Source: Fibrobacter sp.
Lineage (GTDB): Bacteria; Fibrobacterota; Fibrobacteria; Fibrobacterales; Fibrobacteraceae
Length of the DNA stretch: 16,664 bases
Direction of reading: 5' to 3'
Assembly (NCBI GenBank): GCA_017520105.1
Contig: JAFWRL010000034.1
Location: forward strand, 1-16,664
A model generated the notes under the pieces. The model saw only the letters and a list, made by a program, of their open reading frames with translations. It was not told the DNA's origin and did no database searches. Position 1 is the stretch's first letter, and every line of letters begins with the position of its first letter. A program made the position numbers and the translations under genes. Positions 7,309 to 14,225 of the stretch are shown here, piece after piece.

Positions 7309-10300
7309 TTGGCTGCACAAAAGAAAAAAACAGTAAAGAAATCATCAAAGTCCAAAGTTGAACAGAAGAAGGAAACTTCACAACCGGATTCGTATTTTAT
7401 AACGATGATGGTGGGGTATTTGGTGTTGCTGGCCGGTATCGTCCTGCTGCTGGGATGTATCACTATTTCTGTCGGGGGCGAAAAGAATTGGCTCGGCCTT
7501 TATTTCGGCGGTGCTTATCCCAACTTCATGACATTCCTGTTTGGGCGTGTGGCTGTTGTCTTGTTTACGGCCTCGTTGATCCTTTGGGGGCTTTTCATTG
7601 CGATAGCCTCGCTTAGACCTAAGTTGTTGCGTTTTGCGATTGGCACCTCGCTTTTGACCGTAGATTTGTCGTTTCTCATGTCGCTCAAGAACTTTGACGT
7701 TGCGCATGTGACGAAGGAAGCGATTTCGATGAATGGCGGCGTGCTTGGGCAGTTCTTTTTGCAGAACCTCGCAATTCCCCTGTTTGGGCGAGTCTCGTAC
7801 GTGGCGCCCTTGATTTTGTTGTTGTCCGCTTTCGTGTTGATTCTCGTGCTTTCGTTCGGCATGCGCCCGAGGCATTTCCGGTTTATCGCACAGACGATGC
7901 GCTACGTGAGGGGTGTTTTTGGACAGCGCCGCTCCCTGGCTCCTGTTGAAATAGAGACGTTTGAACTCCCTTCGATTGGCGAAAAGAAAGATGCCGAGAA
8001 AAAGCCTTTGCGCCGTGGTGTCGTGATGGAAGATGAAACGTTGATGTTTGTCCCGGACGATGTAAAGATGCGCCGTCGCGGGAAGGTGGAACCGTTTAAC
8101 GGTCGCCACAATTGGCTGACGGATGACCTGGACGTGAACCGCTCGGAAATGCAGACGCAAGTTTCGAACGCGGCTGCTATCAAATCTGCGCCGGAGTCGC
8201 GCAATATGCAGACCGTGGCGATGGACAATGGCGCTATAGATAACGCGACATTTACGGAAGATCCGGAAATTCGTCGTTTGGAAGAGGAATTGCGATTGAA
8301 CGAACATCGCATGAATGCGCTCGAAATTGTGGAAGTCAAGGAACGTATCGCCGCTCTTCGCCGTGCCCGCGACTTGATTGACTGGGAAAAGGGCCGTAAT
8401 GGTCGAATGCAGGTGAGGGGCGATGTTCGCCGTGCTGCCGGTGCTGATTCTGTGGAGCCGGCTAATGACATTGAAAAACCGCGCCGTACTGCGGAGAGAA
8501 CTGTTGTCGGAAAAGATGCAGCGACGATGGTCGCTCCTGCGAAATCGACGAAGAATTCTAAGGTGGTTCGTGATGCGACGCTTTCGGATTCAGTCGAGGA
8601 TCGCGCGGCGATTCATGCCGAAGATTTGTTGGGCGGCGATGGCGCTTACGTGGAAGATTTTCCTGGAGATCCTGCTGTTGAAGACGACGAGACTTTTGCT
8701 CCGGTTGTCGTGACTGCGGACGAAGTGGGCGAGGATCCTGTGTTGGATGATCCAGTTCCGACTCCGCGCAGAGGTGGCTCCCATAACGTGTCGTCGGCGA
8801 TGATTCCGCAACGTGACCCGACAGCATCTTATGATGAATACAAGATTCCTGAAATTGCAAAGATTCTCGATACGCACGAGGCGCAGACGGCGGACTACAC
8901 CGAAGAGGAACTGAACGCCATCGGCAAGATGCTCGAAGAAAAACTCGAGAACTTCAAGGTGAAGGGCCGCGTGGTCGGTTGCGAAACGGGCCCGATGATT
9001 ACGCGTTTTGAAGTGGAGCCGGGCCCGGGTATGAAGGTGAGCCGTTTTTCTGCATTGCAAGAAGACTTGGCTCTTCCGTTGAGGGTTTCGTCTGTACGCA
9101 TTCTAGCGCCGATTCCTGGCAAGGCGGCGGTAGGCGTTGAAATCCCGAATCGCAAGTTCCAGACGGTTTACTGCCGTGATGTGTTCATGAGCGAAAAGTT
9201 CAAACCCGCTCCTGACAAGATTATCGTGGCGCTCGGCAAGGACATTACGGGCGAATCGTTTACGATGGACTTGGCGAAGGCTCCGCATTTGCTGATTGCC
9301 GGTCAGACGGGTTCCGGTAAGTCTGTCTGCATTAACGCTCTCATGGCGAGTATGCTTTTGAGCAAGACTCCGGATGAACTCCGCATGATTCTTGTGGATC
9401 CGAAGGCGGTGGAACTCAAGATGTACGAAAGCATCCCACACCTCTTGGCGCCGGTGATTACCAAGCCCGAAATTGCCATCCAGGCTCTCCAGTGGCTTTG
9501 CTACGAGATGGACCGTCGTACGGAAGTCTTGGCGTCTGCAAAAGTGCGTAATATCGGTGGCTTTAATGCGAAGTTCGAAGCGGGTGAACTCCCCGAAGAC
9601 GTTCCCGAAGAAGACCGTGGCCACCGCATGGCGTTTATCGTCGTGATTATCGACGAAATGGCGGACCTCATGATGGTTGCCGGCAAGGAAATCGAAAAGT
9701 CGGTGGCCCGCTTGGCGGCTAAGGCGCGTGCCGTAGGCATCCACTTGGTGCTTGCCACGCAGCGCCCTTCCGTGAAGGTCATTACGGGTATTATCAAGGC
9801 GAACTTGCCAACGCGTATCAGCTTCAAGGTCGCATCGCAGATTGACGCCCGCACGGTGATGGACCATGCCGGTGCCGAAAAACTCCTTGGCCGTGGCGAC
9901 ATGCTTTACAAGGCCGTGAACGACCCCGACCCGGTGCGCGTGCATGGTGCGTTCTTGAGTGACGAAGAAGCCGAACGCTTGGCAGATGCCTGCTCCGACC
10001 AGAATGTGTTCTACCCGCAGGTGGAATCGTTTGATGTTTCGGGCGGCGAAGATGGCGACGACGAAGGCGGCGCTTCGATGAAAAACGAAAAACTGGACAA
10101 GCTTTTGTTCGAAGTGGCGCAATGGGCGATTAGCGTGAACGGGCTTTCGACATCGGCGGTGCAGCGCCACTTTAGCGTGGGCTACAGCCGAGCAGGAAAG
10201 ATTGTCGATCAGCTTTACGGCCTTGGCGTGTGCGGCCCGAGCAAGGGCAACTCCAAGCCGCGAGCCATGCTTGTTGACATGGACCAACTGATGCAACTTG

Positions 10301-10323
10301 AACGCTCCGGGAGATTCGGATGA
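7309..10323 (+). CDS. ftsK: DNA translocase FtsK/SpoIIIE
   Basis: Septum-anchored hexameric motor that pumps chromosomal DNA during division and helps dimer resolution. 1004 residues. Four N-terminal membrane helices are visible (about 30-52, 78-101, 107-125, 163-184). Residues about 190-500 are a charged linker with Arg/Glu-rich coiled-coil-like stretches, then an acidic part. The motor begins near residue 515 (YKIPEIAKILD). Walker A is GQTGSGKS (665-672), DPKAVELKMYESIPHLL follows, and Walker B is VVIIDEMAD (D782). LATQRPSVKVITG and RISFKVAS are typical of the family. The C-terminal winged-helix gamma domain (about 926-990) is the part that reads KOPS-like DNA motifs in E. coli. The start is TTG with GAGGAG 7 nt upstream. 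Long open frames antisense to it (9103-10296) reflect codon bias only. Confidence 0.97.
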   Translation: MAAQKKKTVKKSSKSKVEQKKETSQPDSYFITMMVGYLVLLAGIVLLLGCITISVGGEKNWLGLYFGGAYPNFMTFLFGRVAVVLFTASLILWGLFIAIASLRPKLLRFAIGTSLLTVDLSFLMSLKNFDVAHVTKEAISMNGGVLGQFFLQNLAIPLFGRVSYVAPLILLLSAFVLILVLSFGMRPRHFRFIAQTMRYVRGVFGQRRSLAPVEIETFELPSIGEKKDAEKKPLRRGVVMEDETLMFVPDDVKMRRRGKVEPFNGRHNWLTDDLDVNRSEMQTQVSNAAAIKSAPESRNMQTVAMDNGAIDNATFTEDPEIRRLEEELRLNEHRMNALEIVEVKERIAALRRARDLIDWEKGRNGRMQVRGDVRRAAGADSVEPANDIEKPRRTAERTVVGKDAATMVAPAKSTKNSKVVRDATLSDSVEDRAAIHAEDLLGGDGAYVEDFPGDPAVEDDETFAPVVVTADEVGEDPVLDDPVPTPRRGGSHNVSSAMIPQRDPTASYDEYKIPEIAKILDTHEAQTADYTEEELNAIGKMLEEKLENFKVKGRVVGCETGPMITRFEVEPGPGMKVSRFSALQEDLALPLRVSSVRILAPIPGKAAVGVEIPNRKFQTVYCRDVFMSEKFKPAPDKIIVALGKDITGESFTMDLAKAPHLLIAGQTGSGKSVCINALMASMLLSKTPDELRMILVDPKAVELKMYESIPHLLAPVITKPEIAIQALQWLCYEMDRRTEVLASAKVRNIGGFNAKFEAGELPEDVPEEDRGHRMAFIVVIIDEMADLMMVAGKEIEKSVARLAAKARAVGIHLVLATQRPSVKVITGIIKANLPTRISFKVASQIDARTVMDHAGAEKLLGRGDMLYKAVNDPDPVRVHGAFLSDEEAERLADACSDQNVFYPQVESFDVSGGEDGDDEGGASMKNEKLDKLLFEVAQWAISVNGLSTSAVQRHFSVGYSRAGKIVDQLYGLGVCGPSKGNSKPRAMLVDMDQLMQLERSGRFG

Positions 10324-10361
10324 GTTAGGTATGGGCTCGCTCGTTACACTCGCTTTGGGCT

Positions 10362-10375
10362 ATGAGGACGCTCAT
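10362..10375 (+). other. Small hairpin after ftsK
   Basis: atgag/ctcat pair around gacg. The stretch 10324-10376 between ftsK and the heptamer tract otherwise holds GC-richer sequence (gggctcgctcg, cactcgctttgggc) with no gene. No T-run follows, so it is not a clear terminator. Confidence 0.3.
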
Positions 10376-10376
10376 G

Positions 10377-10411
10377 TTTACTAACCACTAATCACTAACT
10401 ACTGTTTACTG
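10377..10411 (+). repeat. Degenerate heptanucleotide array before ispE, 5 units
   Basis: In-phase units tttacta, accacta, atcacta, actactg, tttactg end 2 nt before the ispE ATG. They replace the usual ribosome-binding site. The units resemble those at 1957-2033 (atcacta is shared exactly). Confidence 0.7.
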
Positions 10412-10413
10412 CT

Positions 10414-11325
10414 ATGCACGAATACGCTCCAGCTAAAATTAATTTGTTTCTTGATGTTATCCGTAAGCGTGAAGACGGTTACCACGATTTGGGAACCGTT
10501 TTCCAGACTGTTGATGCGGGCGATACCGTCGAAGCGACGCTTCGCGAAGATGGCGAAATCCATTTGACGTACAATGAACCGCAGAATTACCCGCTGGAAT
10601 CGGATCTTGTGTTCAAGGCGGCGAAGGCCCTCAAGGATTATGCAAATTGCGCTCTCGGTGCCGATATCCATTTGACGAAGGTGATGCCGCTGGGGGCGGG
10701 GCTTGGTGGTGGCAGTGCCGATGCCGCGGCGACGCTCCGTTTGCTTAACCGCCTGTGGAACTTGAACTTCCCGTTCGAAACGCTGGAATCTATCGGGACT
10801 CGCCTTGGTGCGGACGTGCCGTTCCTCGTGCGTGGGGGGACCGCTTTTGCTGAAGGCATTGGCGAACGCTTGACGTTCAAGGAACCGTTTGAACTCCCTG
10901 ACGATGAAACGCTCCTCATTGCGACTCCGCTCGATTCCGTGCCGACGAAAGATGCTTACGCGGGCGTCCCGAAATCAGGGCCCGACCGCTGGGAGCGGTA
11001 CAAGGCCGCATGGGATTCTCAGGTACAGGTTTGCTTGTGTGGGGAACCTGCCACGGAAACGCCGCACCATGAAGATTTGTTTGAATTAGTTCTCAATCCC
11101 GAAACTTGCTTCAACGCGTTCGAAATTTCCGTGTTCCCGACACACCCGCTCGTTGCCGAGATGAAGCAGAAATTCCTTGAACTGGGGGCTAAGGTCGCCC
11201 TGATGTCCGGTTCGGGGGCCTCTGTTTTCGGAATTTTCGAGACTCGGGAGCTTGCCGAAAAGGCTGCTGTCGCCCTGAAGCCGATTTCTCGCTACCAGGC
11301 CGTCACCAAGTTCTGGCATAGGTAG
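10414..11325 (+). CDS. ispE: 4-diphosphocytidyl-2-C-methyl-D-erythritol kinase
   Basis: GHMP-family kinase that phosphorylates CDP-methylerythritol in the non-mevalonate isoprenoid (MEP) pathway, cytoplasmic. 303 residues, within family range. Key features are APAKINLFLDV with catalytic Lys8, DGYHDL, the glycine-rich ATP loop PLGAGLGGGSADAAA (92-106), GADVPFLVRGG with catalytic Asp134, and the C-terminal GHMP motif LMSGSGASVFGIF. The ATG at 10414 places K8 where E. coli has K10. There is no Shine-Dalgarno; a heptamer tract ends 2 nt upstream. It may be co-transcribed with ftsK (90-nt gap). It is followed by tRNA-Gln and rplY, part of a conserved ispE - tRNA-Gln - rplY - pth order. Confidence 0.96.
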   Translation: MHEYAPAKINLFLDVIRKREDGYHDLGTVFQTVDAGDTVEATLREDGEIHLTYNEPQNYPLESDLVFKAAKALKDYANCALGADIHLTKVMPLGAGLGGGSADAAATLRLLNRLWNLNFPFETLESIGTRLGADVPFLVRGGTAFAEGIGERLTFKEPFELPDDETLLIATPLDSVPTKDAYAGVPKSGPDRWERYKAAWDSQVQVCLCGEPATETPHHEDLFELVLNPETCFNAFEISVFPTHPLVAEMKQKFLELGAKVALMSGSGASVFGIFETRELAEKAAVALKPISRYQAVTKFWHR

Positions 11326-11367
11326 TGGCTTTTTGAAGAAAAAACGGCTTTTTTTGCACGTTTGTCT
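11326..11367 (+). other. ispE-tRNA gap, weak A/T hairpin
   Basis: The gap contains aaaaaa-cggc-tttttt, which could fold into a weak A:T stem ending in T residues. It could end ispE transcription, but the stem is too weak to call a terminator with confidence. Confidence 0.2.
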
Positions 11368-11395
11368 TTGAAAAACAGCACATTTTTACTATCTT
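11368..11395 (+). promoter_or_regulatory. Promoter of tRNA-Gln/rplY
   Basis: TTGAAA (11368-11373), 16 nt, TATCTT (11390-11395): a sigma70-like promoter whose start would fall about 5 nt before the mature tRNA. TATCTTTG, with TTTG 19 nt upstream, also fits the TAnnTTTG/TTTG pattern of Bacteroidota promoters. Confidence 0.6.
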
Positions 11396-11406
11396 TGTCG
11401 CACCAT

Positions 11407-11478
11407 TGGGGTATCGTCAAGTGGTAAGACAACGGATTTTGATTCCGTTATTCGTAGGTTCGAATCCTGCTACCCCAA
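11407..11478 (+). tRNA. tRNA-Gln (anticodon TTG)
   Basis: All arms fold: acceptor TGGGGTA/TACCCCA, D stem GTC/GAC, anticodon stem ACGGA/TCCGT with loop TTTTGAT (anticodon TTG, reading CAA and probably CAG), and T stem GTAGG/CCTGC with loop TTCGAAT. Discriminator A at 11478. The 3' CCA is not encoded (atg follows), so it must be added by the nucleotidyltransferase. It precedes rplY by 29 nt with no terminator, so tRNA and mRNA are probably cut from one transcript. Confidence 0.96.
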
Positions 11479-11507
11479 TGAATTTTTTTATCTAATGGAG
11501 ATATACA

Positions 11508-12140
11508 ATGGAACTCACAACGCTCAAAGTTACCTCGAGAGTGCTAGGTGCAAACCGCGCTAACGCCCGTTTGCGTAAGGCTGGTCAGATTCCGGCCGTC
11601 TATTATGGTAAGGGTATCGAAGCTCAGAACCTCAGCGTAAGCGAAATCGACCTTCGCAAGGTTCTCGCTCCGGGCAAGCGTTATACGCTTCTTGACCTCG
11701 AAATTGACGGCAAGGCTGGCAATCCGGCTCTCGTCTATAGTGTCCAGAAGGACGCTATCACCCAGAAGATCACACACGTTGACTTCATCAAGATCGCCGA
11801 AGACGATTTCGTCAAGGTTCGTGTTCCGGTCAAGCTTTCCGGCCTCCCGATTGGTGTTAAGACCCAGGGTGGCGTGTTCGCTCAGGAAGCTCGTTACCTC
11901 ATGCTCGCAGCCAAGCCTGCTTGCATCCCGGCTGTTCTCGAATTGGATATCTCCAACTTCGAAACCAACGTGACCTTCTATGCCAAGGACTTCAAGCTCC
12001 CGGAAGGCGTTACGCTCGCTTCTGGCCCGCGTACCGTTATCTTCTCGATTTCTTCTAAGTCCAAGAAGAAGGATGCTGCTGCTGACGCTGCTGCTGCTCC
12101 GGCTGCTGCCGCTGCTGCTCCGGCTGCTGAAGCCAAGTAA
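11508..12140 (+). CDS. rplY: 50S ribosomal protein L25, long CTC/TL5 form
   Basis: Binds 5S rRNA in the large ribosomal subunit. 210 residues, so it is the two-domain CTC (general stress)/TL5 type rather than the short E. coli L25 (94 residues). Residues 1 to about 95 form the L25 domain (RANARLRKAGQIPAVYYGKG, THVDFIKI), about 96-185 the TL5-type beta domain (VRVPVKLSGLPIGVKTQGG), and the rest is a Lys then Ala/Pro-rich disordered tail. GGAG lies 7 nt before the ATG. Codon use looks strongly biased (CTC, GTT, AAG), as expected for a highly expressed gene. It is co-transcribed with tRNA-Gln and ends in a strong terminator. Confidence 0.96.
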   Translation: MELTTLKVTSRVLGANRANARLRKAGQIPAVYYGKGIEAQNLSVSEIDLRKVLAPGKRYTLLDLEIDGKAGNPALVYSVQKDAITQKITHVDFIKIAEDDFVKVRVPVKLSGLPIGVKTQGGVFAQEARYLMLAAKPACIPAVLELDISNFETNVTFYAKDFKLPEGVTLASGPRTVIFSISSKSKKKDAAADAAAAPAAAAAAPAAEAK

Positions 12141-12170
12141 TTTTGGCTCCAAGCTGAAATGCGAATTTGA

Positions 12171-12205
12171 GACCTGTCCCTTTTACTGTGGGACGGGTCT
12201 TTTTT
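12171..12205 (+). terminator. Intrinsic terminator of rplY
   Basis: gacctgtccc (12171-12180) pairs with gggacgggtc (12190-12199), ten pairs including one G-T wobble, with a 9-nt loop and then six Ts. A textbook Rho-independent terminator. Confidence 0.93.
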
Positions 12206-12215
12206 ATAGAGTTGA

Positions 12216-12247
12216 TTGTGGTTTATCTCCTCCAAAAAAACTATATT
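12216..12247 (+). promoter_or_regulatory. Promoter of the 49-residue lipoprotein, leaderless layout
   Basis: TATATT (12242-12247) is followed by six bases and then the ATG at 12254; there is no ribosome-binding site. TTGTGG (12216-12221) lies 20 nt upstream. The same elements with the same spacing occur exactly 191 nt downstream at the next gene, so the promoter is part of a duplication. Confidence 0.5.
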
Positions 12248-12253
12248 CAGATT

Positions 12254-12403
12254 ATGAATATCATCAAACTTTTATCTTGCCTTTATTTTATCGCCCTTTT
12301 GGGGTGTGCAAGTTCCGAACCTGTCAAACAAAAGGATAGTAATGCCGATGATGTCCGTGCCAGGGCTCAGAAGGCGTATAGCGAACTTGATGCGGGTCAA
12401 TAA
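12254..12403 (+). CDS. Small lipoprotein, partial copy of the next gene
   Basis: 49 residues, too short for most gene callers. It has a lipoprotein signal peptide (Lys5, hydrophobic core, lipobox LLGC with Cys18), so the mature part would be a 32-residue lipid-anchored peptide ending in a Lys/Glu/Arg-rich segment. Residues 1-46 align without gaps to the next lipoprotein (21 of 46 identical by hand count), including NAD, RA, KAY and EL. Similarity ends just before the stop. The promoter and start region are also shared at a constant offset of 191 bp. It is either a genuine micro-lipoprotein or a 5' remnant of a duplicated gene. The open frame, start and lipobox are intact, which favours expression. 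Function unknown. Confidence 0.65.
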   Translation: MNIIKLLSCLYFIALLGCASSEPVKQKDSNADDVRARAQKAYSELDAGQ

Positions 12404-12406
12404 CGT

Positions 12407-12438
12407 TTGTCGAGTATGCTCGGCAATAAAGCTATATT
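12407..12438 (+). promoter_or_regulatory. Promoter of the LPP20-like lipoprotein, leaderless layout
   Basis: TTGTCG (12407-12412), 20 nt, TATATT (12433-12438), six bases, then ATG at 12445. TATATTTG also fits the TAnnTTTG box of Bacteroidota. No Shine-Dalgarno is present. It begins 4 nt after the stop of the small lipoprotein. Confidence 0.55.
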
Positions 12439-12444
12439 TGGACC

Positions 12445-13584
12445 ATGAATACATTTAAACTTTTATATTGTGGTTGCCTTGTTTCTCTTTTAGGTTGTGC
12501 CGGTACCGATTCTGCCGCTAAGCGAAATGCCAATGCTGACGAAATCCGTGCGAATTCGTCAAAGGCATATGGCGAACTTGAAGGGAAGAACGTACAGGTC
12601 TCGTCTGAGAACCGGTCGCAACAGTTGCAGACCGTTGTGGAATCGTCTGTATCTCTATCGGAAATGCTACAGGCCCATGCGTGTCCGAATGCAGATGACT
12701 TGCGTGGCCAGGGAATCGCCGACAATGCCAGTTCCGCAGTGACGATTGCGCAAAAAGATATTGCTGCGAAAATCCAGTCCGTTGTCATCGCAAAGACTGA
12801 AGAAACGCGGAAATCCAATGTCGATGCGGCCGGGAACGAAACTCTCCAGTCGTCGTTCGAATCGAATACGCAAGTGATTACGCAGTTGCAGAATGCTCAG
12901 GATGCAAGGTCCATAGCCACGTTGGCGCAGGGCGGTAAGTATGGCGTGGTCGCATGCATGACAAAGTCCGATGCCGCAAAACCGTTCATTAGGGAATCGG
13001 CCCTTTTGCAGGACTCGATAAAGCTTGCGCTTAAGATTTTTGAAGAACAAAAGCATCCTGTAATCCGGAATAACGCTTTCAAGGCGGCCAGTGAAATGTA
13101 TTCGCGCACGCTTTCGATAGGAACCATTCTCGAAGGTCTTAATGTCCAGTTCGAAAATAAGGTGAAAGCGGAATTTGAATCCGAGCAGCTGAAGTATAAC
13201 GAATTCCGTTCGCAGTATGCTTTCTATTACAAGGTGGACGATTCCGATATGTCTGTCATGCCGCAGCGCAGGGCCGTGTTTGAACGGATTTCTGCGAAGT
13301 ACCCCGTGCGTGTTGCGGATTGCTCGAACAATGGGCTTTTGCTGAAGTTGGATGTCTCGCCCGAGTCTTGCTCCGAAGGGAGTCTTGGCATTGCATGTAC
13401 GACGACTTTGAACCTGGACGGTTCGAACTGCGATGGCGAATCCTACTTTAGTGTTCGCGCGAAGGTTAAGGGGAGCGGTCGCTACGATGTGAACGAAGCC
13501 AAGGAACGCTTGAATGAGAATATTTCCAGGGGCGACTGGTTCAATGAATGGGCCGTCGAACTGGATAAGTGGAGACTGGAATGA
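12445..13584 (+). CDS. LPP20-like outer-membrane lipoprotein
   Basis: 379 residues. A lipoprotein signal peptide with lipobox LLGC (Cys18) predicts lipid anchoring, probably to the outer membrane. Residues about 65-175 resemble the LPP20 fold: GIADNASSAVTIAQKDIAAKIQSVV (in two parts of the typical Gly then Ala-rich helix), then QVITQLQNAQDARSIATLAQGGKYGVVACM. Residues about 190-260 are probably helical (LALKIFEEQKH, KAEFESEQLKYNEF). The C-terminal part (about 275-379) has four cysteines and a beta-rich look, with no family I recognise. There is no ribosome-binding site; the start follows a TATATT box by six bases. The stop overlaps the thioredoxin start (ATGA). LPP20 assignment is from pattern only and moderate; the exact role is unknown. 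Confidence 0.75.
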   Translation: MNTFKLLYCGCLVSLLGCAGTDSAAKRNANADEIRANSSKAYGELEGKNVQVSSENRSQQLQTVVESSVSLSEMLQAHACPNADDLRGQGIADNASSAVTIAQKDIAAKIQSVVIAKTEETRKSNVDAAGNETLQSSFESNTQVITQLQNAQDARSIATLAQGGKYGVVACMTKSDAAKPFIRESALLQDSIKLALKIFEEQKHPVIRNNAFKAASEMYSRTLSIGTILEGLNVQFENKVKAEFESEQLKYNEFRSQYAFYYKVDDSDMSVMPQRRAVFERISAKYPVRVADCSNNGLLLKLDVSPESCSEGSLGIACTTTLNLDGSNCDGESYFSVRAKVKGSGRYDVNEAKERLNENISRGDWFNEWAVELDKWRLE

Positions 13585-14144
13585 TTCGCTTTTTGATTTT
13601 TGTCGCGGTGTTGCTTTTGTCGTCGGAGTTTTGCTTGGCCGGAACTCCGCAAGCATCTGTTGCGGAAAAATCGCACAAGATGGAGTTGCCCAAGTCGATT
13701 TCCGATTCTCTTCCGTGGTTCGCGGTTCGTGAGGTCGCTGAAAATCCGCTGCCGTTCACGCGTTCGCACTTGGCGAAGGTGGCAATGAACAACGAACGTA
13801 CGGCGCTTGTCTATTTTGCGACGTGGTGCATCCCTTGTAGGGCGGGTGTCAAGCGTCTTGTCGAGAATGTCGAAGAACTTCAGAAGAACAAGGTGTCGGT
13901 TGTGCTCGTGAACATCGGCGAACGCGACGAAGAACTTGTCAAGAACTGGGTTAAGAAAATGGACGCTTCTAAGTTTAAGGTTATAAGCGATCCGTTTAAG
14001 CGCCTCACTGAAGGCTTTGGGCTTGTAAGGGAAGGTGAAGAAATAACCCTCCCGCGCACGATTGTAGTGGACAAGGGGCTAAAACCGCTGTTTATGCTTG
14101 GCGAAGAAGGCTCTGACTGGCCTCAGGTCCTGTGGGCGAAATAG
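13581..14144 (+). CDS. Secreted TlpA-like thioredoxin-fold protein
   Basis: 187 residues. A cleavable signal peptide (hydrophobic residues 3-18, likely cut after FCLA at 20) sends it to the periplasm. The thioredoxin fold follows: ALVYFATWCIPCRAGVKRL with the redox pair Cys83/Cys86, and the cis-proline at ITLPRT (P158). It lacks a DsbD-like membrane part, so a TlpA/ResA-type disulfide reductase or oxidase is likely. The ATG at 13581 overlaps the lipoprotein stop (ATGA), with GGAG 6 nt upstream, so a GTG at 13569 is not needed. Coupling with a lipoprotein that carries several cysteines suggests a redox partner relation, which is inference. Confidence 0.87.
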   Translation: MIRFLIFVAVLLLSSEFCLAGTPQASVAEKSHKMELPKSISDSLPWFAVREVAENPLPFTRSHLAKVAMNNERTALVYFATWCIPCRAGVKRLVENVEELQKNKVSVVLVNIGERDEELVKNWVKKMDASKFKVISDPFKRLTEGFGLVREGEEITLPRTIVVDKGLKPLFMLGEEGSDWPQVLWAK

Positions 14145-14155
14145 TTATAAATTTC

Positions 14156-14208
14156 ATTCCCGCTACAGCCTGTCCTGAACGACAGTCGAAGGAAGCGGGA
14201 ATCTTTTT
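14156..14208 (+). terminator. Terminator with a REP-like insert
   Basis: attcccgct (14156-14164) and agcgggaat (14194-14202) are a perfect 9-bp stem followed by c and five Ts. The 29-nt loop contains its own hairpin ctgtc/gacag. The loop sequence cagcctgtcctgaac plus gacagtcgaagg resembles the dispersed 'TCGAC...CAGGACAGGCT' repeats seen in many bacterial genomes. The T-run ends 17 nt before the pth ATG. Confidence 0.8.
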
Positions 14209-14225
14209 AATGTAGAGATTTTATC

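Noticed and set aside
9103..10296. 397-codon minus-strand open frame over ftsK
   Set aside because: Fully antisense to the FtsK motor domain, His/Arg-rich translation with no family features, no ribosome-binding site considered convincing.
13569..13580. GTG start four codons before the thioredoxin ATG
   Set aside because: The ATG at 13581 has GGAG at 6 nt and a normal signal peptide start; the GTG overlaps that ribosome-binding site.
12254..13584. Frameshifted single lipoprotein gene split in two
   Set aside because: The second copy has a complete start, signal peptide and lipobox of its own, and the two align from the promoter on, so this is duplication rather than a broken reading frame.
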